Below the pieces are notes generated by a model, which saw only the letters and a program-made list of their open reading frames with translations, was not told the origin of the DNA and did not search any database. Below, in pieces: positions 1-8,436 of a stretch of 64,000 nt of DNA (positions are counted from its first letter, which is position 1; each line of letters begins with the position of its first letter). The DNA is from DASUPK01 sp963782345 (GTDB taxonomy: Bacteria > Actinomycetota > Thermoleophilia > Solirubrobacterales > 70-9). Where the stretch lies: positions 1 to 64,000 of the forward strand of contig CAWAJF010000015.1 in the NCBI GenBank assembly GCA_963782345.1, given 5' to 3'. The translations under genes and the position numbers were made by a program.

Positions 1-46
1 CGCACAAACCCCCATGAATCCGTCCGTTTGCAGGGAGAAACTGGCT

Positions 47-1447
47 ATGGCCCAACACTTCCTCAGCTCGGATCGAAACCAACCGCTGCTCCTGCCGCCC
101 GACCTGCGCGACTGGCTGCCGGGTGACCACCTCGCCTGGTTCGTGATCGAGGCGATCGAGGAGCTCGACCTCGAGCCCTTCTACGCCTCCTATTCACTCC
201 GGCCACGGCGCCGCTGCCCACGAGCCGAAGATGATGCTCACCGCGCTCGCCTACGCCTATTGCGTCGGCGAGCGATCATCGCGCGGGATCGAGCGCCGCT
301 GCCGCGAGGACGTCGCCTTCCGGGTGATCACCGCGAACCAGGCCCCCGACCACGCCACGATCGCCCGCTTCCGGGTCCGCCACCAGAGGCCCTCGCCGAT
401 CTCTTCGGCCAGGTGCTCGGGCTCTGCGCCGAGGGCGGCCTGGTCGAGGTCGGCGTGCTCGCCGTCGACGGCTCCAAGTTCCGCGCCGCCGCCTCCGATG
501 CGGCGATCCGCACCTACGAGGAGCTCGCCAGGGACGTGCTCGCCGAGGCCGCCGAAGTCGACGCCGCCGAGGATGAGCGCTTCGGCAGCGCCCGCGGCGA
601 CGAGCTGCCCGACCACCTCGCGACGAGGCAGGGAAGGCAGGGCTGGCTGCGAGATGCGAAGCGCCGGCTCGAGGAGAGGCGAGCGGAGGAGAAGCGGGCA
701 ATCCCCCGCGATCGCTCAGAGCGCCTCGAGCTCTGCCACGAGCGGCTGGTCGGAGACTGGCGAGCGCAGCGGCAGGGAGCGCGCGCCTACGAGGCCTACC
801 GCGAGCGCAAGATTCGCGAGCGCGGCAGGCAGTCGATGGGCCCGGGGCCGAAGCCATACACACCACCGCCGAGGCCCGAGGGCAAGATCAACACCACCGA
901 CCCCGACGCCCGGCGGATGAAGTTCGGGCGCAACTTCATCCCCGCCTACAACGCCCAGGCAGTGACCACCGAAGGGCAAGTCATCGTCGCCGCCGAGATC
1001 ACCACCGAGGGCGGCGACTTCGAGCAGCTCGATCCGATGATCCGGGCGGCGGAGCGCGAGCTCCAGACGGCCGGGGTTAAGGAGCGCCCCGAGGTGGTGC
1101 TGGCGGACGCCGGCTACTGGTCGAACGACCATCTCGACGCGCTCCGCGAGCGAGGCATGATCCCGATCGTCGCCCCCGACACCACTCGCGGCCGACCGCG
1201 GAAGACGCGGCTCGGCGGGCCCTACGACTTCATGCGCAGGGTGCTCGACAGCGAGCGGGGTGGCGCTCTCTATTCCAAGCGGATGCCGATGGTCGAGCCG
1301 GTCTTCGCTCAGATCAAGGCGAACCGGCGGATCGACCGGCTCAAACGAAGGGGCCGGGCCGCCGCCCGCTCGGAATGGCGCCTAATCGCCGCCACCCACA
1401 ACCTGCTGAAGCTCTACCGCAGCGGTTTGGCCCCGGCGGGGGCCTGA
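47..1447 (+). mobile_element. IS1182-family transposase gene with two compensating frameshifts
   Basis: This is a DDE transposase of the IS1182 type. The N-terminal domain starts MAQHFLSS after a GGGAG ribosome site (about 33-37), so I prefer the ATG at 47 to the one at 14. The catalytic residues are visible: Asp in VLAVDGSK, Asp in VLADAGYW and Glu in MVEPVFAQIK, followed by the family's usual SEWRLIAATHNLLKLY end. Between about 193 and 385 the conserved protein (MMLTALAYAYCVGERSSRG, then ANQAPDHATIARFR) lies in another frame, so the reading frame shifts out and back without meeting a stop. The continuous ORF therefore carries about 63 nonsense residues in the conserved N-terminal domain and is probably inactive, unless the shifts are sequencing errors. 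No terminal inverted repeats could be assigned; the left end may lie outside the window. Confidence 0.85.
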
Positions 1448-1467
1448 GGGCACCAAACCAACTCCTC

Positions 1468-1487
1468 GGCGGCTCCGCGGAGCCGCC
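1468..1487. repeat. Perfect 20-nt palindrome after the transposase gene
   Basis: GGCGGCTCCGCGGAGCCGCC is a perfect palindrome beginning 20 nt after the transposase stop. It can form a strong hairpin but has no following T-run, so it is only a possible transcription stop or part of the IS end. Confidence 0.5.
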
Positions 1488-1754
1488 CAGCCCCGGTTCA
1501 CCAGCCTTTGCGCGACAGCCTCGCGTGAAGGCGGAAGCCAGAATCCCAGGCGGGAAGCCCCGCTGCCCGAAGGAACGGTTCTGGGGAGTGTCCCCGAGTC
1601 ACGATCGGAAGATGGATCCGCGGCCGGTTCGGGGGTCGGCACCGAAGCAGCTGAGCTTCCGCAAGCTGAGCGCGGACCCAACGGTTGCTGGTTCGCGCAA
1701 CGCTTTGACTTCGTGCCTGGTTCCCGAGCATGAAGCAACGCGGTCGATCGGCAC

Positions 1755-1786
1755 AAATTGGACCCCGCACGGAAATTGGACCCCGC
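1755..1786. repeat. Two 14-nt direct repeats, insertion-sequence-end-like
   Basis: The 14-mer AAATTGGACCCCGC occurs at 1755-1768 and again at 1773-1786, an 18-nt period. Short, closely spaced direct repeats with a TGGACCCC core are reminiscent of the multiple terminal repeats of IS21-like and related elements. No transposase belongs to them here. The rest of 1488-1754 holds no gene that I can support. Confidence 0.4.
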
Positions 1787-1796
1787 GTAGCAAAAT

Positions 1797-1823
1797 AAAA
1801 CCCCCCGCGTTAGCAGGGGTTTT
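1797..1823 (-). terminator. Rho-independent terminator downstream of the tRNA-Pro remnant
   Basis: AAAACCCC (1797-1804) and GGGGTTTT (1816-1823) form a stem with A/T runs on both sides, so it can work on both strands. Read leftward it directly follows the tRNA-Pro 3' fragment at 1826-1870 and continues into TTTTATTTT. It is the expected native terminator of tRNA-Pro and so marks the original chromosomal 3' flank of that gene. Confidence 0.75.
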
Positions 1824-1825
1824 AG

Positions 1826-1870
1826 TCGGGGCGACTGGATTTGAACCAGCGACCTTTCGGCCCCCAGCCG
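1826..1870 (-). repeat. Truncated tRNA-Pro(GGG) 3' end, copy 1 (attachment-site remnant)
   Basis: These 45 nt are identical to the 3' part of the complete tRNA-Pro at 9215-9288, from the discriminator through T-arm and variable loop into the anticodon loop, and then diverge. The 5' half of the tRNA is absent, so this copy cannot be functional. It is the repeat expected where an element has integrated into a tRNA gene. Confidence 0.85.
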
Positions 1871-1985
1871 GCGTCGATGGGCGTTCGTTGTGTCCGCGAC
1901 CGTCCTCCGTGTCCGCAGCGTCCTGGCTCGTGGAGGTTCTGGACTCATCGGAAGAAGCAGTGGGTACCAATCCGGTACCGCGGTG
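1871..1985. other. Conserved end of island A with GGTACC-N5-GGTACC motif
   Basis: The roughly 115 nt next to the tRNA fragment resemble, by eye, the sequence next to the second fragment (5464-5577). Shared features are a GTGTCC...GTCC stretch, then CGTGGA...CTGGAC, and finally GGTACC-N5-GGTACC at 1963-1979, 93 nt from the fragment. No gene is supported here. The motif may be a recombinase arm site or another element-end signal. The rest of the gap to 2134 shows nothing I recognise. Confidence 0.5.
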
Positions 1986-2134
1986 CCGACGTCAAGCCGC
2001 CGCTTCTCGTCCAGAGCGACTACTCCGAACAGGCCTAGGGCCTCGAGGGCCTCGTTCTTCGTGCCAAAGTCCGGAGACGATGCAGCTTTCTGTCACGGAC
2101 GGTCCAAAGGTGAGCTTCGAGCATGGTTTGAGCC

Positions 2135-5100
2135 CTAGCCGACGGGCGACATAGCCTCCCGCTCGGCGCGGGCGGCGTCGGCCTCGGCCAGAAAGCCGCG
2201 TTCCGTGCCGACCTGCTCGGCTTCCTCCAGCGCCTCGATCGCACCGGGAGCACCTGCCGCAATGCGCACCCTTGCCAGCGAGCGCAGGGCGCGCGCCAGG
2301 CCCCAGTAGAGCCCGCGCTCCCGGATCATGGCGACGCCCTGGTCGGCCTTCGCAAGGCCCTCGTCGGTCCTGCCCACCCCAGCGAGCGCCTCGCCGATGA
2401 GGGCCTTGCGCCAGCCGTCGCCCTCGCCGCCCTTGTTCATCGCGTCCCAGTAGAGCTGGTCTCCACGTTCCAGGTATTCGAGCGCCTCGGCCGGCTCGTC
2501 CCGCTCCAGATGCGCGAGCCCGAGATAGATCAGAGCCCAATGCCGTGAGAAGACGTCGCCGATGTGCTCGGTCAGCTCATAGTTGCGCAGCGCCGTGGCG
2601 AGCGCCTTGTCGAGGTCACCGCGCATCGAGTGGAGCAGCGAGAGCCCGCCCCGCGTCCAGCTCTCGGTTTCGGGATCACCGTGCTCGGCCGCGATCCGCA
2701 GCGCCTCCTCCAAGAGCGCCTCGCCCTCGTCGAGCTCGCCGCGATCTCGAAGGATTCCCCCTTTGGCCATCACCGCCCACGCGTAGGGGCAGCCGAGGAT
2801 GACGCCCGCGCCGGCGCCGTGATCGCCGTCGGCGAGCTCGAGCGCCTCGTCGAGCAGCTGCTCCGTGCGCTTGAAGTCCGCAGCGCATATAGACGCATAG
2901 GAGCCGGCGACGCGAATGGCGATCCGCAGAGCGTCGTCTTCTGACTCATCCGTTAGCGCGATCGCGTCGTCGACTGCTGCGGTCCATTCCTCTGCAGTGA
3001 GATCGAGACCCGGCCGCGATGACTCGAGAAAGCGCAGCAGGGCAAGTGAGCGTGTGTCGCTGGTCCTGGTCGCCAGGTCGCGCCCCTCCGCGATCAAGGC
3101 GTCGACGCGGGAGGTCTCCATCCCCAGGCGCCACGAATAGTCGAGCTGCAGCAGCCGGGAGAACATCCCGAGGGCAACGGTCTCCTCGTCCTGCGGCAAC
3201 CCGGCGGCCAGCTCTGAGACCTTGGTCCAAAGGCGCAGCGCGTCTTGGGGGTGCGCGTAGCCGGCCCAATGGGCTGCCCGCGCGTTCCAGCGTGCCGCCT
3301 CCAGCGGCTCGTTCCCCTGCTGGAGGTGCTGGGCGATCAGGGCAGCCAGTTCGTCATGCCGCTCGGGGTTGAGCTCGATCAATGCATGCCCGGCGGCGGC
3401 GTGTGCCGCCTCGCGCTGAGTTCCGAGCTGGGAGCCGTAGGCGACCTCCTGGGTGAGAGGGTGGCTGAACTCGAGCACCCGCTCCGGGTAGATCTCAGCC
3501 TCGTAGAGAAACCCGGCGCTGATCAGCTCCTTGAGGCCCTCGGCAAGGGCTTCATCATCGAGCCCGGCGACTCTGCGCAGCGCCGGCTCGGGCACCTCCT
3601 TGCCGATCACAGATGCGGCCTGCAGCAGGGTCTTCGCCGCCTCGAGGCGGTCGATGCGAGCGGCGAGGATCGCCTGGACCGTCGCCGGAACCTTCGCGTC
3701 GCCCATCGGCTTGGTGAGTCGGTAGGCGCCGCGTTCACCCTCGAGATTACCGGCCTCGACGAGTTCGCGGACGACCTCCTCGATGAAGAACGGGTTGCCC
3801 CCGGTGCGCTCGTGGACCATCTCGGCCAGCCCATCGATTGATGGATCGCCGCCCGCCAGATCGGCAAGCAGCTCCAGGGTCGAGTCGAGGCCGAACGGCG
3901 CCAGGCTGATGCGCCGATAGACCGAGACGTCGGTCCACTCGGCTTCGTATTCGGGCCGGAAATTGACAATCACCAGGGTGGCTGTGCCTTCCACCGCGGA
4001 GACCATCTCGGCTACGAACTTCTCACTCCCCTCGTCCATCCAGTGGAGGTCCTCGATCACATTCACAACGACATCGGTTCGGTCGGGGACGCGGTACAAG
4101 CGCCTGATGACTCCGCGTAGAAGCCGCTCCCTGGCCTCGGAGCTGACCTGCGGGGCCGGACGCTCAGGATCCGGCACTGCAAGGAAGTCGAAGATCAGCG
4201 GTAGGTCGTCGGAGAACTCGGGATCCAGCAGCAACAGCCGGCCGGCGATCTTCTCCCGGGCAACCCGATCGGAATCGCGGTCCTCGATGCCAAAGTAGCC
4301 GCGCATCATCTGCAGTACGGGCAGGAAGGGGATTGCCTCGCCATGCGCCTGCGCTTGGGCCTCGTACACGTCGATGCCCTTGGCCCGGCATCGCTCCGCG
4401 AACTCGTGGCAGAGGCGGCTCTTGCCCACGCCTGGCTCGGCGACGATTCCGATAACCGCGCCGCGCCCCTGCTTTGTCTGCTCAAGCGCCTCTTCCAGGA
4501 CCGCCATCTCCTTGGCCCTGCCGACGAAGCTCGACAGGCCGCGTTCCCGCGAAAGGTCGAGCCGCGAGCGCGCCGCCCCCGCGCCGATCAGCTCGAAGAC
4601 CCCGATCGGGCGGCTCGCGCCCTTGACCTCGAACTCCCCAAGGTCCCGCAGCTCCAAGTACCCCTCGGCAAACCGGGCGGTGTGCTCGGTGAGGTAGGCC
4701 TTGCCGGGCTCGGCGAGAGCCTCCATGCGCTGCGCCAGCCCAACGGTGTGGCCGACCGCCGTGTAGCTGGGCTCGCCCTTCTCTCCGATTTCTCCCGCGA
4801 TCACCTCGCCTGAGTTGATCCCGATCCGGACCGAGAAGTTCAGTCCCTGGGACCGCCGCAGCTCGGTCGCGTACTCGGCAACGACCTCCTCGATGTGAAG
4901 CGCGGCGAAGCAGGCTCGGGCTGCATGGTCCTCGTGGGCGATTGGAGCACCGAACAGCGCCATGATCCCGTCACCGGTGAACTTGTCGACCGTGCCCTCG
5001 AAGCGCTGGACCGATTCAGAGAGCAGTGCGAAGAAACGCTGCATGATCTCGCGCCAATCGTCGGGCTCGATCTGCTCGGCGAGATCCATCGAGCCCTGAA

Positions 5101-5356
5101 CGTCGGCGAAAAGCACCGTCACCTGCTTGCGCTCCCCGTCGGGCTTGGATACCGCCTCAGGACTCGACTGCTCGTGCGAGGCGGCATCGAGCCGGGTACC
5201 GCACCTATTGCAGTAGGCCTGGCCGGCGGCATTCTCGGCACCGCAGCCGCTGCAGTTCTGGGCTTCCGCAAGACTGGCTCCGCAGGCACCGCAGAACTGA
5301 GAGCCGGTTGGATTCGCAGCTCCACAGACGCGGCAGGATTCCGTTCCTTCCGCCAT
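2135..5356 (-). CDS. Zinc-ribbon / class III nucleotidyl cyclase / AAA ATPase / TPR protein
   Basis: This 1073-residue multidomain signalling protein starts with two zinc ribbons (Cys 8/11/22/25 and 35/38/49/52). A class III cyclase domain follows (about 77-255), with metal-binding Asp85 (LFADVQGS) and Asp129 (FTGDGIMA). In the motif around 203-210 (HTVGLAQR) the usual transition-state Asn is Gly206 while Arg210 remains, so cyclase activity is uncertain. Next is a STAND/AAA ATPase with Walker A (EPGVGKS, ending 313) and Walker B (IEDLHW, 434-439). The long C-terminal half is helical, TPR-like and rich in Leu-Ala-Glu. Proteins of this architecture are common in actinobacteria, but their ligands are mostly unknown. 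It is the only gene of island A and has no operon partner. Confidence 0.9.
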   Translation of the reverse strand: MAEGTESCRVCGAANPTGSQFCGACGASLAEAQNCSGCGAENAAGQAYCNRCGTRLDAASHEQSSPEAVSKPDGERKQVTVLFADVQGSMDLAEQIEPDDWREIMQRFFALLSESVQRFEGTVDKFTGDGIMALFGAPIAHEDHAARACFAALHIEEVVAEYATELRRSQGLNFSVRIGINSGEVIAGEIGEKGEPSYTAVGHTVGLAQRMEALAEPGKAYLTEHTARFAEGYLELRDLGEFEVKGASRPIGVFELIGAGAARSRLDLSRERGLSSFVGRAKEMAVLEEALEQTKQGRGAVIGIVAEPGVGKSRLCHEFAERCRAKGIDVYEAQAQAHGEAIPFLPVLQMMRGYFGIEDRDSDRVAREKIAGRLLLLDPEFSDDLPLIFDFLAVPDPERPAPQVSSEARERLLRGVIRRLYRVPDRTDVVVNVIEDLHWMDEGSEKFVAEMVSAVEGTATLVIVNFRPEYEAEWTDVSVYRRISLAPFGLDSTLELLADLAGGDPSIDGLAEMVHERTGGNPFFIEEVVRELVEAGNLEGERGAYRLTKPMGDAKVPATVQAILAARIDRLEAAKTLLQAASVIGKEVPEPALRRVAGLDDEALAEGLKELISAGFLYEAEIYPERVLEFSHPLTQEVAYGSQLGTQREAAHAAAGHALIELNPERHDELAALIAQHLQQGNEPLEAARWNARAAHWAGYAHPQDALRLWTKVSELAAGLPQDEETVALGMFSRLLQLDYSWRLGMETSRVDALIAEGRDLATRTSDTRSLALLRFLESSRPGLDLTAEEWTAAVDDAIALTDESEDDALRIAIRVAGSYASICAADFKRTEQLLDEALELADGDHGAGAGVILGCPYAWAVMAKGGILRDRGELDEGEALLEEALRIAAEHGDPETESWTRGGLSLLHSMRGDLDKALATALRNYELTEHIGDVFSRHWALIYLGLAHLERDEPAEALEYLERGDQLYWDAMNKGGEGDGWRKALIGEALAGVGRTDEGLAKADQGVAMIRERGLYWGLARALRSLARVRIAAGAPGAIEALEEAEQVGTERGFLAEADAARAEREAMSPVG

Positions 5357-5417
5357 GCCGGCAAGCGTACTCCGGGCGCCTCCTACGTAAGGAGACGATC
5401 GAAGGGAATCGACTCAA

Positions 5418-5463
5418 TCGGGGCGACTGGATTTGAACCAGCGACCTTTCGGCCCCCAGCCGA
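5418..5463 (-). repeat. Truncated tRNA-Pro(GGG) 3' end, copy 2 (attachment-site remnant)
   Basis: These 46 nt are identical to the 3' part of the tRNA-Pro at 9215-9288; the match then ends inside the anticodon stem. It is in the same orientation as copy 1 and the full gene, as needed for site-specific tandem insertion. Confidence 0.85.
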
Positions 5464-5577
5464 GCGGATTCAGGCGTCTATGTGTCTCGGAGCGTCCGTC
5501 GTGTCCTATGCGTCCAGGGCCGTGGACGATCTGGACAGATAGGACGATGCATCCGGTACCAAAGCGGTACCACCTGT
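5464..5577. other. Conserved end of island B with GGTACC-N5-GGTACC motif
   Basis: This is the counterpart of 1871-1985. GGTACC-AAAGC-GGTACC lies at 5555-5571, 92 nt from the tRNA fragment, almost exactly the spacing seen in island A (93 nt). The two flanks differ at many positions, so this is not a recent duplication. From here to 5650 I see no gene. Confidence 0.5.
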
Positions 5578-5650
5578 GCTCGGCCGACAGGTTGCTGCTT
5601 TGCATGGAAGCAGCAACTTTGGGGTTCTTGGTGATCGCCTCGTCGGAATC

Positions 5651-5944
5651 TCAGTCCGAGGGCGAAGCCTCGTCGCTCGGCTTATCGCGCTCCGCGATGC
5701 CGGGCGGAACCACCTTCCCCTTCTCGATGTCGCCGGCCAGACGTGCCCTGCGCTCGAAGAGCCCCGGATCCAGCACGCCCGACCCGGCGGCCCGCGAGAT
5801 CGCGGTCCCTCCTGCCCCTCGCAGGATGTAGGCGAACGCGACGGCGATCACCGCGCCGGCGAGTGGCCCGACGACGTAGACCCAGTAGTGGGCGAAATCG
5901 CCGCTGACCAGAGCCGGGCCGAAGGACGCGCGCCGCGCGTCGAG
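5651..5944 (-). pseudogene. Aquaporin C-terminal fragment
   Basis: The translated C-terminal part begins near RRASFGPALVSGDF and runs through a transmembrane segment (HYWVYVVGPLAGAVIA) to a charged tail. This matches the last third of MIP-family channels, where NPAR(S/W)FGPALV is the second pore motif. The homology stops inside that motif, the first five membrane segments are missing, and no start codon belongs to the family. The break lies next to a 15-nt copy of the tRNA-Pro end (5957-5971). A complete, different aquaporin is encoded at 33072-33905. Confidence 0.8.
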
Positions 5945-5956
5945 TTGATGCGAAGA

Positions 5957-5971
5957 AGTCGGGGCGACTGG
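5957..5971 (-). repeat. Short tRNA-Pro-end-like sequence beside the aquaporin break
   Basis: AGTCGGGGCGACTGG is identical to 1824-1838, covering the tRNA-Pro acceptor 3' strand plus the two native downstream bases. It abuts the truncated aquaporin fragment. Fifteen bases can match by chance at high GC, but the location is suggestive of an additional recombination scar. From 5972 to 6217 I see no gene. Confidence 0.35.
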
Positions 5972-6217
5972 TTCAACTCGGCTCCACGACTCGAAACGGG
6001 CGTCCCTCATACGGATTCATACGGATCGGGCCCTCAAGACAACGTCGACCCTTGTACTCGAGTGAAGCAAATGGTGCGGACTTGCTCGATCACGGGTACT
6101 CGGAGCTTCGCACTGCGCCGCCCGGCAGCGACGGCCGACGCGTTGCCGACATGAGCCGCAATCGGGTGCGTTGGGCCTCCGGGCGACCGCAGCACGGCCA
6201 CTAAGCTCGATCGCCAG

Positions 6218-7345
6218 ATGTTCCTCGCCCTCCGTGAGATGCGGCGCGCCAAGGTGCGATTCGGACTGCTCGCATCCGCGATCGGGCTGCTCCTCTTCCT
6301 GATCCTGACCCAGCAGGCGATCCAGAACGGCCTGATCACGGCGTTCGTCGGGGCGATCGAGCGCCAGTCGGCGCCGGTGCTCGTCTACAGCACCGATGGC
6401 CAGCGCACGCTGCAGGGGAGCGTCATCACGCCGTCGCTGGAGCGCCGCATCCGTGCCGTACCGGGCCTCGCGGCCGCCGGGCGGCTCGGCCAGAGCACGT
6501 TCACCGTCCGCGTCGGCCGCGGCGGCGACTCCGACGCGGCGATCATCGGCTACGACCGCGCCGACCTCGGCGCCCCCGACGAGCTGAGCGCCGGGCGGCT
6601 TCCGCGTGTGACGGGCGAGGCCGTCGGCAGCGCGGCGGACTTCTCGCTCGACGACCGGGTGCGCGTGCAGGCGGCGGGCGCGCCGGCCGGCGTGGGCGGG
6701 ACGCTGCGCATCGTGGGCCTCGCGCGCGACGCACAGCTGCAGGTCACGCCGACGCTGTTCGTCGCGTGGCCGGATTACGCCGCGGCGGTCGAGGCGGCCA
6801 ACCCGGACGTCACGACCGTGCTGCCCAGCGCGCTGGGCGTGCGGCCTGTGCCCGGCGTCTCGGCGGCCGCGCTGGCCCGCCGCGTGAACGACGCCAGCGA
6901 GGACGCCGACGCCCTCACGCGTGCCGAGGCGGCCAGGAGGTCGCCCGGCGTGGCACAGGTGCGCCAGTCCTTCCGGGTCATCTTCCTGCTCTACGGGCTG
7001 GTGGCTCCGCTCGTCACCGGCTTGTTCTTCCTCATCATCACCTTCCAGAAGTCCGCAGCGCTGACGCTGCTCCGCGCAGTGGGGGCGCGCTCAGCCGTGC
7101 TCGTGCGCTCGCTGCTCGTGCAGGTGGTGCTCGTGATGGCCTGCGGATTGACGCTCGGCGTGGCGCTGTACACGCCGCTGTCGCAGATGACGCTCGGGTC
7201 GATCACGCTGCGCTTCGACACCGGCGCCGTCGTGTTCTGGTCGCTCCTGCTGCTCGCGCTCGGGTTGCTGAGCGCCGGCGTAGCGGCGCGCCGCGTCCTG
7301 CACATTGACCCGATTGAGGCGACGACGGGAGGCGGCGCGCGATGA
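6218..7345 (+). CDS. ABC transporter permease, FtsX/MacB type (first of two)
   Basis: This 375-residue membrane protein has the FtsX/MacB layout: a short cytoplasmic start (MFLALREMRRAK), one transmembrane helix at about 14-36, an extracytoplasmic domain of roughly 200 residues, then three C-terminal helices from about 250. It ends in RRVLHIDPIEATTGG, typical of this permease family. Its stop overlaps the next start by 4 nt (ATGA), so the two permeases and the ATPase form one operon and probably a heterodimeric exporter or mechanotransmitter. The substrate cannot be told from sequence; macrolides, peptides and lipoproteins are family options. The operon is the main cargo of island B. Confidence 0.9.
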   Translation: MFLALREMRRAKVRFGLLASAIGLLLFLILTQQAIQNGLITAFVGAIERQSAPVLVYSTDGQRTLQGSVITPSLERRIRAVPGLAAAGRLGQSTFTVRVGRGGDSDAAIIGYDRADLGAPDELSAGRLPRVTGEAVGSAADFSLDDRVRVQAAGAPAGVGGTLRIVGLARDAQLQVTPTLFVAWPDYAAAVEAANPDVTTVLPSALGVRPVPGVSAAALARRVNDASEDADALTRAEAARRSPGVAQVRQSFRVIFLLYGLVAPLVTGLFFLIITFQKSAALTLLRAVGARSAVLVRSLLVQVVLVMACGLTLGVALYTPLSQMTLGSITLRFDTGAVVFWSLLLLALGLLSAGVAARRVLHIDPIEATTGGGAR

Positions 7346-8436
7346 GGATCGCGCTGCGGGAGCTGCGTCGAAGCCCGGGGCGCTTCGTCGTCGCCACCGC
7401 GATCATGACACTGATCGCCATCCTGCTGATGTTCCTCGGCGGCCTGCTCGACGGCCTGACGAAGGGCAACACCGGCGCGCTCCGGGCGCAGCGCGCCGAC
7501 TTCTTGGTGTTCTCGGCCACGGCCCAGGACTCGCTCGTGCGCAGCCGCATCGACCCGGCCGTGCGCCGCCGCGTCGAGCGCGCGCCGGGCGTCACCGCGG
7601 TCGGCGGACTGGGAAGCCTGCAGATCGGCAGCCGCGTTCCGGGCCACGGCCCGCGCGATCTCGTCCCGGTAGTGCTGTTTGGCTACGCGCTGGCGCCGCG
7701 CGGGCTGCCGGCGCGGCCGCCGGCGCGCGGCGAGGCGTACGCCGACGACGTCCTGCGCTCCGAGGGCGTGCGCGTCGGCACGGTGGTCCGGCTGGGCCCG
7801 CAGCGCACGCCGATCCGGGTGATCGGCTTCGTGGCCGACACCCAGTACTCGGGGCAGGCGACGCTTTGGGGATCGCTGAGCAGCTGGCGCGCGGCGCAGA
7901 ATGCCAATCGGCCGGGCAGCCGCGTGGGACCCGGCGTCACGCAGGCCCTGGTGGTGCGCGGCGGCGACCCAAAGGGGATCGACCGCGCGACGGGCGCGAC
8001 GCACACGCTGACGGTCGACGCCGCGATCGGCAAGCTCCCTGGTGTCTCTGAGCAGCAGAGCGTGTTCAACCAGATCATCGGAGTGACGGTCGCCATAGCA
8101 GTCGTCGTCGTCGCGTTGTTCTTCGCGCTGATCACGGTCGAGCGCGTCGCGCTTTACGGAGTGCTCAAGGCGATCGGCGCGAGCTCCCGTACGCTGTTCG
8201 CCGGCGTCGTGCTGCAGGCCGTGGTGGTGACGCTCGTCGCGGGTGCGGTCGGCGCGGCCGCGGCGCTGGCGCTCGACGCGGCCATCCCGGCCGGCGGCAT
8301 CCCGTTCACGACATCGGCCGGACGGCTGCTGGCCAGCGTGGCGTTTCTGCTGCTGGCGGCCGTCGTGGGCTGCACGTTCTCTTTGCGACGCGTGCTGCGC
8401 GTCGATCCCGCCACCGCCATCGGAGGTATGCAGTGA
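7342..8436 (+). CDS. ABC transporter permease, FtsX/MacB type (second of two)
   Basis: This 364-residue permease has the same architecture as its neighbour: MRIALRELRRSPGRF, one N-terminal helix, a periplasm-facing domain, then three helices, ending RRVLRVDPATAIGGMQ. It overlaps the upstream permease and the downstream ATPase by 4 nt each, showing tight translational coupling. The low similarity to the first permease suggests a heterodimer rather than a recent duplicate. Confidence 0.9.
   Translation: MRIALRELRRSPGRFVVATAIMTLIAILLMFLGGLLDGLTKGNTGALRAQRADFLVFSATAQDSLVRSRIDPAVRRRVERAPGVTAVGGLGSLQIGSRVPGHGPRDLVPVVLFGYALAPRGLPARPPARGEAYADDVLRSEGVRVGTVVRLGPQRTPIRVIGFVADTQYSGQATLWGSLSSWRAAQNANRPGSRVGPGVTQALVVRGGDPKGIDRATGATHTLTVDAAIGKLPGVSEQQSVFNQIIGVTVAIAVVVVALFFALITVERVALYGVLKAIGASSRTLFAGVVLQAVVVTLVAGAVGAAAALALDAAIPAGGIPFTTSAGRLLASVAFLLLAAVVGCTFSLRRVLRVDPATAIGGMQ

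Larger units (their letters stand above)
1826..5417. mobile_element. Putative tRNA-Pro island A (cyclase/AAA regulator cargo)
   Basis: This segment is bounded by two direct copies of the tRNA-Pro(GGG) 3' end and carries a single large gene, the cyclase/AAA/TPR protein. The outer copy still has the tRNA terminator attached, as expected for the distal junction of an element inserted in the tRNA 3' end. No integrase, excisionase or replication gene is recognisable, so it is either mobilised in trans or a relic. That it is mobile is inferred from the repeats and end similarity only. Confidence 0.5.

Noticed and set aside
1375..2154. Long open frame over the tRNA-Pro fragment (GATGFEPATF-like peptide)
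   Set aside because: It reads through a terminator and the tRNA-Pro 3' remnant, and the GATGFEPATF-type peptide is a common translation artefact of tRNA ends.
5414..5605. Minus-strand frame ending GPKGRWFKSSRPD as a possible integrase C-terminus
   Set aside because: The end of the frame is the tRNA-Pro fragment itself, and no integrase catalytic motif (R...HxxR...Y) is visible in the rest.
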